DNA from: Campylobacter sp. W0018
GTDB lineage: Bacteria; Campylobacterota; Campylobacteria; Campylobacterales; Campylobacteraceae
NCBI GenBank assembly: GCA_020135845.1
Contig: JACHTQ010000002.1
Span: 1 to 64,000, forward strand
Reading direction: 5' to 3'
Length of the DNA: 64,000 nucleotides
Both the position numbers and the translations under genes were made by a program. The notes beneath the pieces were generated by a model. That model saw nothing but the letters and a program-made list of their open reading frames with translations. It ran no database searches and was not told where the DNA came from. Below are positions 36,929 to 45,457 of the stretch, one piece after another (position 1 is the stretch's first letter; each line of letters opens with the position of its first letter).

Positions 36929-37714
36929 CTATTTTTTCTGACGCTGTTCTATAAGATTTTGTATGCGTTTTTTATTTTCCTCAAAAAAAGAATCAAAATT
37001 CTTTTCTTTTTTTTCTAAATCAATTTGTCCCTGCTCTGCTTCTGCACTCTCTAAAACAATATTAGAATTGCCTATTATCATGGTATATCTTTTATGGGCA
37101 TATTCAAAAACGACTAATTGATTATTTTTATCTAAAAATCTTTGAAAAACCATACGAAAATCTCTTGAAATACCGCTTTTTTTTGAAATCAAAGAATTTT
37201 TAAGCCACCAAAGTATTGCAAGCAAAATTATTAAAATCACCATAACTAAAATATAGTTTGTATAATCATATTTAACCAAATTTGCATCCTTAAATTCAAA
37301 TGGAGTTTCTTTTTCTTGATTTGATTTTAAAATAGAATCTTGATTTAATTTTTCTTGTTTATTTTGCTGTGTAACTCGAATTCTTACTCCAAATTTATCA
37401 TTAATAGAACTCACATTAAGTGAAATATTTTGTTTATTTTTTAACATAATATAAGTATCATTATTTTTCGAGCTAATGCTAACCCTATCGACAAGTTTAG
37501 AATTTAAATTTTTTAACTCGTCTTTAGAATATGTTAATTTGCTAAAAGTTAAAAGAATGAAATTTTTATCTTTTGTTTGAGAAATTTTTCCATTATAAGC
37601 ATTATCAAAAGAAAGCATCAAATCTACTCGATCATTTCTATCATAGATATTATAATCGACTAATTTAACTGCAAACAAAGGCAAAACTAAAAAGCACAAT
37701 AAGAAAAATTTCAT
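36929..37714 (-). CDS. fliO: Flagellar export apparatus protein FliO (Cj0352-like)
   Basis: 261 residues. Sec-type N-terminal segment (KFFLLCFLVLPLFAVKLV), then a periplasmic AMIN-like beta region (YNIYDRNDRVDLMLSFD). A membrane helix lies near 151-167 (YILVMVILIILLAILWWLK), followed by a cytoplasmic FliO-type domain (LVVFEYAHKRYTMIIGNSNIVLE) and a charged tail. The periplasmic extension is typical of epsilonproteobacterial FliO. The call rests on this layout and on direct linkage to fliN (one base apart), the common fliN-fliO order. FliO helps stabilise FliP in the export gate. Confidence 0.72.
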   Translation of the reverse strand: MKFFLLCFLVLPLFAVKLVDYNIYDRNDRVDLMLSFDNAYNGKISQTKDKNFILLTFSKLTYSKDELKNLNSKLVDRVSISSKNNDTYIMLKNKQNISLNVSSINDKFGVRIRVTQQNKQEKLNQDSILKSNQEKETPFEFKDANLVKYDYTNYILVMVILIILLAILWWLKNSLISKKSGISRDFRMVFQRFLDKNNQLVVFEYAHKRYTMIIGNSNIVLESAEAEQGQIDLEKKEKNFDSFFEENKKRIQNLIEQRQKK

Positions 37715-38029
37715 TTATATTTCTTTTTTAAAGTATTGAAGCACAGTTTTGGAATCTAAAATTTCATTTATTCTTATTGCTAGATTTTTTTCATAAACCA
37801 TCACTTCACCCTTACCAAAAATACGCTTATTGATGTAAAGTTCCACACTTTCACCGGCAGGTTTTTCAAGATCAATCACAGAACCCACTTCCAATCTTAA
37901 AAGATCTGCCACACTCATATTTGTCGTTCCAAGCTCGCTAACAAAATCCACACTGATATCTAAAATATCTTCGTAAGATTGCAAAAGCCCATGAGCTTCA
38001 AATTCTACTTCATTACCCATTATTGACAA
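37715..38029 (-). CDS. fliN: Flagellar motor switch protein FliN
   Basis: 104 residues, a SpoA domain. Signatures are YEDILDISVDFVSELGTTNMSVADLLRLEVGSVIDLEKPAGE (cited as VADLLRLEVGSVIDLEKPAGE), VELYINKRIFGKGEVMVYEKNLAIRINEIL. FliN makes the lower C-ring with FliM and FliG. It overlaps the CheX-like gene by 10 bases and abuts fliO. Confidence 0.95.
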   Translation of the reverse strand: MSIMGNEVEFEAHGLLQSYEDILDISVDFVSELGTTNMSVADLLRLEVGSVIDLEKPAGESVELYINKRIFGKGEVMVYEKNLAIRINEILDSKTVLQYFKKEI

Positions 38030-38442
38030 TATCCTATTCTAAAACGATAATCTTTAAAACCATAAGTTAATGACTGGTCTAAAATAATATTTGGATTATG
38101 TATCCTTCCTAAATATTCTGGAATACCAAGACTATACTCATCATCAACGCCTTTAGCATCATTGAGCAATTTTTTTGCATATCCTACAATCTGATTGGCA
38201 CACTCTTTAGCAAGATCGCATCTGTCATCTTCTTGAATATCTTCTCCAATGAAAATGGTTGAAACTAAATGCAAAAATTCTGTCGAAAAAAATAAATAAA
38301 AATTATATTCCCTGCCACTTTTTTTCACCACGCAAATACTAGAGCCATAAAATTCACCTTTTAATTCCTTAACAGGTTTCATATGAACCCCTAGAATGTG
38401 CTCAAAAAAATGTGTTGTAGAGTATTCAAGAGTTTTTAACAT
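38020..38442 (-). CDS. CheX/CheC-like chemotaxis phosphatase-fold protein (Cj0350-like)
   Basis: 140 residues. The CheC/CheX/FliY active-site helix pattern Glu-x2-Asn-x3-Gly-x2-Lys is visible as ECANQIVGYAKKLL. It is preceded by a strand pair typical of the fold (GEFYGSSICVVKKSGREYNFYLFF). CheX-type proteins dephosphorylate CheY-P. Campylobacter is known to use CheZ- and CheX-like proteins with low similarity to models. It lies directly upstream of fliN (10-base overlap), supporting a motor/chemotaxis role. Confidence 0.75.
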   Translation of the reverse strand: MLKTLEYSTTHFFEHILGVHMKPVKELKGEFYGSSICVVKKSGREYNFYLFFSTEFLHLVSTIFIGEDIQEDDRCDLAKECANQIVGYAKKLLNDAKGVDDEYSLGIPEYLGRIHNPNIILDQSLTYGFKDYRFRIGYCQ

Positions 38443-38471
38443 AATCCATTAACCGCCTTTAAATTAAAACC

Positions 38472-38486
38472 CTATAATTATTATAG
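38472..38486. promoter_or_regulatory. 7-1-7 palindrome (Fur/PerR-box-like) between cheX-like gene and TauE permease
   Basis: CTATAATTATTATAG is a perfect 7-1-7 inverted repeat, differing from the Bacillus PerR box TTATAATnATTATAA only at its outermost bases. It contains TATAAT on both strands, so it may also simply be the -10 of the fliN operon (ATG 30 bases away on the minus strand). The remainder of 38443-38646 is AT-rich with no gene. Confidence 0.45.
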
Positions 38487-38646
38487 AACATAATAAAATA
38501 ATTTTGCTTATAAACTATTTATAAGCTAGATAAATTATATAAAAATTATAAATATTAAAACTCCATCCACCATTAAACATAAGATAATACTTAGCTTAAT
38601 AAGATAAAATGTTTAACTTAAAAATAACATTTTATTAGGAAAAAAT

Positions 38647-39432
38647 ATGGATTTTTCAGATATACCTTATTTATTAATAGGCATATTTTCAGGTATAACT
38701 TCGGGTCTTTTTGGTATAGGCGGAGGTATGGTTATTGTTCCTGCAATGCTCGTTTTAAATGAAAGCTCTCATCATGCGATTGGAATTTCTGTCTTACAAA
38801 TGATTTTTGCTGCAATTTTTGGATCTTATATCAATTACAAAAAGAAAAATTTAAATATTAAGGATGGCATCGTTATAGGACTTGGTGGACTTTTAGGTGC
38901 AAGTTTTAGTGGACTGCTTTTAAAATTTTTAAATGATATTAGCTTAACAACAATCTTTTTATGTGTCAGTTGTGTTTTTTTCATAAAATATGCTTTTGGT
39001 ATTAAAGAAAATGCTGTTAAAAGTGAAAGAAGTGCTTTTCAAAAAAATATTATTTTATTTATAGCTGGCTCTTTTACTGGAATTTTTGCGATTTCTTTAG
39101 GTATAGGTGGAGGACTTTTGATCGCTCCAATTCTGGCTTATTTTTTAGGATATGATAGTAAAAAAGTAGTTTCTTTATCTTTATTTTTTGTCATTTTTGC
39201 TTCTATTTCTGGAGTTTTATCTCTATCAACTTCAGGAGTTATTGATCATGTAGTAATTCACAAAGGTGTTATTGTGGGCATTGCCTCCATGGTAGGAGTT
39301 TTCATTGGTATAAAAATCATTGAAAAAATGCAAATTTCTTCTCATAGAAAAATTTTACTTTGTATTTATGCCTTATCCATACTTGGAACAACACATTCCT
39401 TACTTAAAAAACTTGCAATCATAAGCTTTTAG
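38647..39432 (+). CDS. TauE/SafE-family membrane permease
   Basis: 261 residues, about eight hydrophobic helices in two repeats, each beginning with the family glycine motif: SGLFGIGGGMVIVPAML near residue 20 and AISLGIGGGLLIAPILAYFLG near residue 155. The family moves organic sulfur compounds or sulfonates across the inner membrane; the substrate is unknown here. AGGA lies 6 bases before the ATG. I do not recall this gene next to uvrA in C. jejuni NCTC 11168. Confidence 0.9.
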   Translation: MDFSDIPYLLIGIFSGITSGLFGIGGGMVIVPAMLVLNESSHHAIGISVLQMIFAAIFGSYINYKKKNLNIKDGIVIGLGGLLGASFSGLLLKFLNDISLTTIFLCVSCVFFIKYAFGIKENAVKSERSAFQKNIILFIAGSFTGIFAISLGIGGGLLIAPILAYFLGYDSKKVVSLSLFFVIFASISGVLSLSTSGVIDHVVIHKGVIVGIASMVGVFIGIKIIEKMQISSHRKILLCIYALSILGTTHSLLKKLAIISF

Positions 39433-39440
39433 TAAAATTG

Positions 39441-39449
39441 TGTTAAAAT
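39441..39449 (+). promoter_or_regulatory. Extended -10 promoter upstream of uvrA
   Basis: TGTTAAAAT (TG-n-TAAAAT) lies 36 bases before the uvrA ATG, directly after the permease stop. Confidence 0.4.
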
Positions 39450-39484
39450 TTTAATTTATTTAAGTATAAATTTTAGGAAAAGTG

Positions 39485-42313
39485 ATGAATGATAAAATTA
39501 AAATTATTGGTGCCAAAGAGAATAATTTAAAAAATATTGATCTTGAAATTCCAAAAAATAAACTTATAGTCTTTACAGGACTTAGCGGTAGTGGAAAATC
39601 AACACTTGCTTTTGGGACACTCTATGCCGAAGGACAACGCCGCTACATAGAAAGCTTAAGTGCTTATGCGAGACAATTTTTAGATAAAGTGGGCAAGCCC
39701 GATGTAGATAAAATAGAAGGCTTAACTCCAGCCATTGCCATCGATCAAAAAACCACCTCTAAAAATCCCCGCTCTACCGTCGGGACCATCACTGAAATTT
39801 ATGACTATCTAAGACTTTTATACGCAAGAATAGGTATTCAACATTGCCATCAATGCGGTCAAGAAATTTCATCTATGAGTGCTAATGACATAGTCAATGA
39901 AATTTTAAAATTTCCTAAAGGGGCAAAGATTATTATTTATGCACCTTTAATAAGAGAAAAAAAGGGAACCTATACTGATTTGCTTGAAAATTTACGCAAT
40001 AAAGGCTATGTTAGAGCACAAATTGATGGAGTTTTAGTTAGACTTGATGAAGAAATAGAACTCGCAAAAACAAAAAAACACACGATAAAATTAGTCATTG
40101 ATCGCCTTGAAATTAGTGAAGATTTGCTTTCAAGACTTGCAAGCGATATCGAAAAAGGCTTAGAAGAAAGTTTTGGAGAGATTGAAATCGAAGTTTTAAA
40201 TCACGAAGAAGTAGGCATCAATAAACACTATCATTATAGTGAGCATTCAGCTTGTTTTAATTGTAAAATTTCTTTTGTCCCTTTAGAACCCTTAAGCTTT
40301 TCATTTAATTCCCCAAAAGGCGCTTGTCAATCTTGCGATGGCCTAGGCATTCGTTATACTTTGGATATGAAAAAAATCATTGATGAAAATTTAAGTATAG
40401 AAAATGGCGCTGTAAAAATCATGTATGGCTTTAACAAAAGTTATTATTATAAATTTTTAATCGCCTTTTGCGAACAAAATGAAATTTCCATCAAAAAACC
40501 TTTTTTAGAACTTAGCGAAGAAGAAAAACGTCTTGTATTATACGGCAACGCAAAAACTATAGAATTTTTTTGGAAAAGAAATCGCTTAAAAAGAACTTTT
40601 GAAGGCGTTGTTAAAATGGCTTATGAAATGCTAAAAGATGAAAAAGATTTAGGCGAATACATGAGTGAAAAAATCTGCAAAGATTGCCAAGGACACCGTT
40701 TAAAGCCTGAAAGTTTAGCTGTTCGTGTTGCCAAAAAAGATTTGGGTGAAATTTTAGATATGAGTATAGAAGACAGCACGACCTTTTTTTCCAATGAAAA
40801 AAATTTCTCCTATTTAAGCAAACAACAAAAACTTATCGCAAAGCCTATTTTAAAAGAAATCAATGAAAGACTTTTCTTTTTATATGATGTAGGCCTTGGT
40901 TATCTTTCTTTAGGGCGTGATGCAAGAACTATTAGCGGAGGGGAGGCACAAAGAATTCGCATTGCCTCCCAAATTGGAAGCGGATTAAGCGGGGTTATGT
41001 ATGTTTTAGATGAACCAAGTATTGGACTTCATGAAAGAGATACAGCAAAACTCATTAAAACTTTAAGAAATTTACAACAAAAAGGCAATACTTTAATCGT
41101 TGTAGAACATGATAAAATGACTATAGAAGAAGCAGATTTTATAGTCGATATTGGCCCAAAGGCAGGAAAATTTGGAGGAGAAGTTGTATTTTGTGGAACT
41201 TATAAAGAGCTTTTAAAAAGCAAAAGTGAAACTGCGCTTTATATGAATGGCAAAAAACAAATTTCACAACTTCACAATAGAAAACAAGAAGAATGGCTAG
41301 AGCTTAAAAATGTTAATATTAACAATATCAAAAATTTAAGTGTTAAATTTCCTTTGCAAAATTTAGTTGCCATTACCGGCGTTTCAGGATCAGGAAAAAG
41401 TTCTCTTATACTTCAAACTCTTTTACCTTTTGCGCAAGAAGAATTAAATCGTGCTAAAAAAGTTAAAAAACTTGGTGGTGTAGAAATCGAAGGACTTGAT
41501 AAATTAGATAAGGTTATTTACCTTGATCAAAGTCCTATAGGAAGAACTCCGCGTTCTAATCCTGCTACCTATACTGGTGCTATGGATGAGATAAGAAATC
41601 TTTTTGCGGCTACCAAAGAAGCAAAAATGCGAGGCTATAAAGCGGGACGTTTCTCTTTTAATGTTAAAGGGGGGCGTTGTGAAAAATGTAGCGGCGATGG
41701 AGAAATTAAAATAGAAATGCATTTTTTACCTGATGTTATGGTGGTTTGCGATACTTGCCATGGAAAACGCTATAATGATGCCACTCTAGAAATTAAATAC
41801 AAAGGCAAAAATATAAGCGAAATATTAAATATGAGTGTTTTAGAGGCAAATGAATTTTTTGCTTCAGTACCAAAGATTCGCCAAAAATTAGAAACTTTGG
41901 TTAAGGTAGGACTTGATTATCTTACCTTGGGGCAAAATGCCACAACTTTAAGTGGTGGAGAAGCTCAAAGAATCAAACTAGCCAAAGAATTAAGTAGAAG
42001 TGATACTGGAAAAACACTTTATATCCTTGATGAACCTACCACTGGACTTCATTTTGAAGATGTTAATAAACTTATTTCTGTATTACAACATTTAGTCGAT
42101 CTTAAAAATTCTGTTTTTGTCATAGAACATAATTTAGATGTCATTAAAAATGCTGATTATATTATTGATATGGGCCCAGAAGGTGGGATAAAAGGTGGAA
42201 AAATTATCAGCACAGGAAGTGTAGAAAAAGTAGCTAAAGATCATAAAAAAACAGGATCTTATACTGGATATTATCTAGATTTAGAACTTAAAAATACTAA
42301 AAAATTAAAATGA
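39485..42313 (+). CDS. uvrA: Excinuclease ABC subunit A
   Basis: 942 residues from ATG at 39485, which has AGGA 6 bases upstream; a GTG directly before it is less well spaced. Two ABC modules: Walker A GLSGSGKSTLAFGTLYAEG (about 33) with signature LSLGRDARTISGGEAQRI; and GVSGSGKSSLILQTLLP with TLSGGEAQRIKLAKEL. Zinc modules CHQCGQ, CFNC/CQSCDGLG and CEKCSGDGEI with CDTCHGKRYN are intact. UvrA with UvrB scans DNA for bulky damage in nucleotide excision repair. Its stop overlaps the following membrane gene (ATGA). Confidence 0.97.
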   Translation: MNDKIKIIGAKENNLKNIDLEIPKNKLIVFTGLSGSGKSTLAFGTLYAEGQRRYIESLSAYARQFLDKVGKPDVDKIEGLTPAIAIDQKTTSKNPRSTVGTITEIYDYLRLLYARIGIQHCHQCGQEISSMSANDIVNEILKFPKGAKIIIYAPLIREKKGTYTDLLENLRNKGYVRAQIDGVLVRLDEEIELAKTKKHTIKLVIDRLEISEDLLSRLASDIEKGLEESFGEIEIEVLNHEEVGINKHYHYSEHSACFNCKISFVPLEPLSFSFNSPKGACQSCDGLGIRYTLDMKKIIDENLSIENGAVKIMYGFNKSYYYKFLIAFCEQNEISIKKPFLELSEEEKRLVLYGNAKTIEFFWKRNRLKRTFEGVVKMAYEMLKDEKDLGEYMSEKICKDCQGHRLKPESLAVRVAKKDLGEILDMSIEDSTTFFSNEKNFSYLSKQQKLIAKPILKEINERLFFLYDVGLGYLSLGRDARTISGGEAQRIRIASQIGSGLSGVMYVLDEPSIGLHERDTAKLIKTLRNLQQKGNTLIVVEHDKMTIEEADFIVDIGPKAGKFGGEVVFCGTYKELLKSKSETALYMNGKKQISQLHNRKQEEWLELKNVNINNIKNLSVKFPLQNLVAITGVSGSGKSSLILQTLLPFAQEELNRAKKVKKLGGVEIEGLDKLDKVIYLDQSPIGRTPRSNPATYTGAMDEIRNLFAATKEAKMRGYKAGRFSFNVKGGRCEKCSGDGEIKIEMHFLPDVMVVCDTCHGKRYNDATLEIKYKGKNISEILNMSVLEANEFFASVPKIRQKLETLVKVGLDYLTLGQNATTLSGGEAQRIKLAKELSRSDTGKTLYILDEPTTGLHFEDVNKLISVLQHLVDLKNSVFVIEHNLDVIKNADYIIDMGPEGGIKGGKIISTGSVEKVAKDHKKTGSYTGYYLDLELKNTKKLK

Positions 42314-42859
42314 CACAAGCGCAAAAAATAGTATTTTTTAAGATTAAAAAACTAAGTTGTTATATATTTTTTTGCGCTTTATTTAATTTTATTTATGTGT
42401 TTTCTTATGAAGGAGTGCAAAGTTTAACTGAAGTTTCTAGTGAATTTCTTTATATCAGTGGTATGTTTATATGCCTTTTTTCTTACCTTTATATAACTTT
42501 TGCTTTTATTTTTATAGTAATAAAAATACATTTTTTATTTTCTTCTAATAAAATTTTAATTTATTTTTTATTCGCTGTTATAAGCTTGATCACATCTTTT
42601 TTTCTTCTAGAAAATAAATTTTTATTTTTGACAATTTTGACTTTATTTTTTATCTTTTATTTTCTATTTTCACTCTCTCTTGCTTTGCTTTATTAAAGAA
42701 GTAAAAATATCCTTTTTCTTTGCGTTTTTGTGCATGGTTTTATCATTTTTATCATTTTATTTTTTTTATCAACAAAGTTTTTTCTTTCTTTTTCTTGCTT
42801 TACATTTTCTTAGTTTTGCTTATACCTTTGAAAGGTATAAAATTTTAAAAAAACTATAA
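42310..42859 (+). pseudogene. Frameshifted integral membrane protein gene downstream of uvrA
   Basis: ATG overlaps the uvrA stop. Frame 1 gives 128 residues of membrane helices (KKLSCYIFFCALFNFIYVF, FICLFSYLYITFAFIFIVI) to a stop at 42694-42696. A second frame, shifted by one base, is open from 42641 to TAA at 42857-42859. It encodes more of the same kind of protein: SLLLCFIKEVKISFFFAFLC, FLSFYFFYQQSFFFLFLALH, then a basic end ERYKILKKL. Both parts are rich in Phe and look like one protein of about 180 residues split by one inserted base (or two lost) in 42641-42696, a T-rich tract. It probably corresponds to Cj0343c. A sequencing error is the main alternative. Confidence 0.6.
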
Positions 42860-42979
42860 ATAAAAATTTATTTTTACAAGGAAAGAAGTGTCAAATTTAA
42901 AGGTTTGAATTAAAAAAAATGATTTCAAAAGTGCTAAAAATCTACTTTATTTTCTTCGTTTTTATTTAAATTATTAATT

Positions 42980-43008
42980 ATCCTACCGTTAAAATTTAAC
43001 GGTAGGAT
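42980..43008. repeat. Perfect 14-bp inverted repeat after dsbI
   Basis: ATCCTACCGTTAAA (42980-42993) pairs with TTTAACGGTAGGAT (42995-43008), separated by one base, so the real loop forms from the inner AAATTT. It starts 9 bases after the dsbI stop. Neither strand has a clean U-run behind it (AATTAATAATTTAA on the minus strand), yet the convergent position suggests a transcription stop or message-end stabiliser. Confidence 0.55.
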
Positions 43009-43016
43009 TAAAAAAA

Positions 43017-44612
43017 TTACAAAGGATTCTTATAGGTTTTAATAATATCTTTATGATCATTTGTGCGATCTAAAATATAAATGATATCATTTTTTATGGC
43101 CATAGATTTTGGATTTTCAAGCCCATTTATTGTATATGCATCTATAATTTTAGCATTCTTATAATCAATCACAAGCATAGTGCTATAACGCAAACTTAAA
43201 GCCAACATTTTATCTCCAATTATATCGGCTGCAATAATATAATAATCATTAATATTTCTATCTTTTTTAAGCTTTAAATTTTTATCTACGCTTAAGACAG
43301 ATTCTCCACTTAAAAGATAATCTTTTATACTTGCATAAGATAATATAAGTTTAGGACTAAATTGATTTGGAACCGTAATAAGATATAAAAAATTACCATC
43401 GTTAGTATAAGAATGAACATAATTTTGCTTAGATCTTATGGTTAAAATATATTTTCTTGAAGGCTCATACCACCCTTCTTTGCGAGAAAAAAATGCTGGC
43501 ACAATAGATCCACTAGTTTGTTTAAATGCTTGCCATTCAAGCATAGGATCAATTTTCACTTCTTTAGAAACTTTTTGAGTCCCACTAAAAGTTTTATTAA
43601 AAGCCCCTATAATCAATTTATCACCAACAAAAGTAGCGCCAACTATATACTTCATATCATTACCATTGGTTTTATCAAATAAAACGAAACCATTTGATCT
43701 GTTAAAATCTTTAGTATAAACCACAGCCATTTCATTGGTTATTAAAGCAAACTCGTCGCTATTTTTATTATAAGCTATAGCATTAATCGATTTAAATTGA
43801 TTTAATTCTGGAATAGTAATTTCATAACTGCGATTAAGAGATATAATACTCTTATTGATTTCAAAGGCACCTTTAGAACTATCTCTTTCAAAAGTTAAAT
43901 TTTTTGGTTCATTTAAATCTTTGATAAATACACTTTCTGGAACATTTTTACCTAAAAGATTAAATTTAACTAATCTACTCCAAACTTCAGTTGTCCAAGT
44001 TTTTGTCATAATTGACATATCAAAAGTCAAACGATCAGGATTAGATTTTCCAGTAAATGGAGGAATTCCATTGACAATTAAAGCTTGAAAAGCATTAGAG
44101 CAAACCACTATAAAAGAAAGCGTAAATACAATTTTTGAATAAACACTCAAGGGCTTTGGTTCCATTTTTTCACTCGCTAAATCTCGCATCATAGAACTTT
44201 TTTTACGTATAAAAAGAAGAGCTAAGCTCATTACTACTACAACACACCAATAAACCACAACAGCCCAAGTATAAGTATGAGCTCCTATAAGCTTATCTCC
44301 AAGTCCTATACCCACATCTCTTTGCCACCAACTAGCAGTATGGCGAATTCCCATATAAATTCCATAAGATGCAAATAAAAAAACACAAACAATATATTTT
44401 ACCTGTGGTCCATAACGTAAAATAAACATCCCTAAAACACCTATAATCACCATTCCTATGCGTTCAAACCAACAAAGAGTGCAAGGTGATTCATTGTGAA
44501 AATATCCTAAATATATATTAGCAAATCCAACCGGCACAGCGAGTATAAGTAATACCGCAGTTGTCATAAACAGATAAAAATACTGATCATTTTTATTTAA
44601 ATAAGCATTCAT
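43017..44612 (-). CDS. dsbI: DsbI, DsbB-family disulfide oxidase with C-terminal propeller-like domain
   Basis: 531 residues from ATG at 44612, which follows AAGGAGTG by 5 bases; an open frame to 44630 lacks such a site. N-terminal five-helix DsbB-like part carries the redox pair SPCTLCWFERIGMV near residue 33. The C-terminal part (about 200-530) is a periplasmic beta-rich repeat domain (LNRSYEITIPELNQF, NKSDEFALITNEMAVVYT-like blades). DsbI is an integral-membrane oxidase linked to periplasmic disulfide formation. In C. jejuni it is translated only when dba is translated and is Fur-regulated. Here the same order dba-dsbI is kept. Its location beside uvrA and polA differs from what I recall for C. 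jejuni (Cj0017c). Confidence 0.92.
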   Translation of the reverse strand: MNAYLNKNDQYFYLFMTTAVLLILAVPVGFANIYLGYFHNESPCTLCWFERIGMVIIGVLGMFILRYGPQVKYIVCVFLFASYGIYMGIRHTASWWQRDVGIGLGDKLIGAHTYTWAVVVYWCVVVVMSLALLFIRKKSSMMRDLASEKMEPKPLSVYSKIVFTLSFIVVCSNAFQALIVNGIPPFTGKSNPDRLTFDMSIMTKTWTTEVWSRLVKFNLLGKNVPESVFIKDLNEPKNLTFERDSSKGAFEINKSIISLNRSYEITIPELNQFKSINAIAYNKNSDEFALITNEMAVVYTKDFNRSNGFVLFDKTNGNDMKYIVGATFVGDKLIIGAFNKTFSGTQKVSKEVKIDPMLEWQAFKQTSGSIVPAFFSRKEGWYEPSRKYILTIRSKQNYVHSYTNDGNFLYLITVPNQFSPKLILSYASIKDYLLSGESVLSVDKNLKLKKDRNINDYYIIAADIIGDKMLALSLRYSTMLVIDYKNAKIIDAYTINGLENPKSMAIKNDIIYILDRTNDHKDIIKTYKNPL

Positions 44613-44623
44613 TGTTTCACTCC

Positions 44624-44791
44624 TTACCAATTACCACTTGGAATAACAGAATCAAAACTAGCTATTAAATACATAAAATAATTTAAACACGCGCCTATAA
44701 GAAAAATTCCAAAAATTAATTTTTCTCTTTCTGGTTTTATCAATATAAGCAATATAGAAATTGCTAATAAAACAAGTATAGTAAATTCCAT
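44624..44791 (-). CDS. dba: Dba, small membrane protein upstream of DsbI
   Basis: 55 residues, MEFTILVLLAISILLILIKP, a short basic loop (EREKL), then a second helix LIFGIFLIGACLNYFMYLIA and the tail SFDSVIPSGNW. Two membrane helices. It ends 11 bases before dsbI; its TAA overlaps the dsbI ribosome site (GGTAAGGAGTG). In C. jejuni, Dba is required for stability/translation of DsbI (translational coupling). The ATG is not preceded by a strong Shine-Dalgarno (AGAAGTCAGTTT), which fits modest expression. Confidence 0.85.
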   Translation of the reverse strand: MEFTILVLLAISILLILIKPEREKLIFGIFLIGACLNYFMYLIASFDSVIPSGNW

Positions 44792-44943
44792 AAACTGACT
44801 TCTTGATTTTGAAGATTATAAATTATATAAAAATAAAAATTAAATAAAAATTATAATTTTTTAATATAAAATTAATATTTTATAAAAATATAGACATTTT
44901 AAACAATTTAAAATATAATATTTATTTTATTTGGCGGATTAAA

Positions 44944-45387
44944 ATGTTTGATTTTTTATATAGTGATATAAGCTATTTAGGGCTTTTTTTAGTATGCTTT
45001 CTCTCAAGTACTCTTTTGCCTTTAGCAAGCGAAGCTTTTGTTTTAGGTTTTATAAAACTCAATTTCAACCCAACACTTGTGCTGATAATAGCTACTTTAG
45101 GTAATACTTTAGGAAGTTTAAGCACCTACGGCTTAGCTTTTTTGGGTAAAAAAAATATTTTGGAAAAATATTTTAAAAAATCTTTAAAAAAACTTGAAAA
45201 ATGGGATACAAATTTTTTTAAATTTGGTGCCTTTTTTGCTTTTTTTACTTTTTTACCTTTGGTTGGTGATATTTTTGCACTTGGACTAGGTTTTGCTAAA
45301 TATCCTTTCTTAAAAAGTACCTTTTTTATTTTGCTTGGAAAATTTAGCCGTTATTTTTTTATCATTTTTTTATCAAGTTATTTTTAA
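44944..45387 (+). CDS. YqaA/DedA-type small membrane protein (SNARE-associated/VTT fold)
   Basis: 147 residues, four hydrophobic helices. Family-like features are the re-entrant helix SSTLLPLASEAFVLGFI, ATLGNTLGSLSTYGLAFLGK and FAFFTFLPLVGDIFALGLGFA, with Gly/Pro kinks. The DedA/VTT superfamily supports lipid or undecaprenyl-phosphate flipping in some members; specific function unknown. It is divergent from dba. No sign of an operon with polA, which begins 70 bases later. The gap 44792-44943 is very AT-rich and includes the 16-bp palindrome AAAAATTATAATTTTT (44846-44861). Confidence 0.82.
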   Translation: MFDFLYSDISYLGLFLVCFLSSTLLPLASEAFVLGFIKLNFNPTLVLIIATLGNTLGSLSTYGLAFLGKKNILEKYFKKSLKKLEKWDTNFFKFGAFFAFFTFLPLVGDIFALGLGFAKYPFLKSTFFILLGKFSRYFFIIFLSSYF

Positions 45388-45457
45388 AATCATAAGTTTT
45401 TAATATAAAAATTGACATAATATAAAAAATTTTAATCCACAAATTAAGAGAAAGATT

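Noticed and set aside
44846..44861. AAAAATTATAATTTTT palindrome upstream of dba as a firm Fur box
   Set aside because: The surrounding DNA is nearly all A and T, so such a palindrome is likely by chance. Kept only as a place to look.
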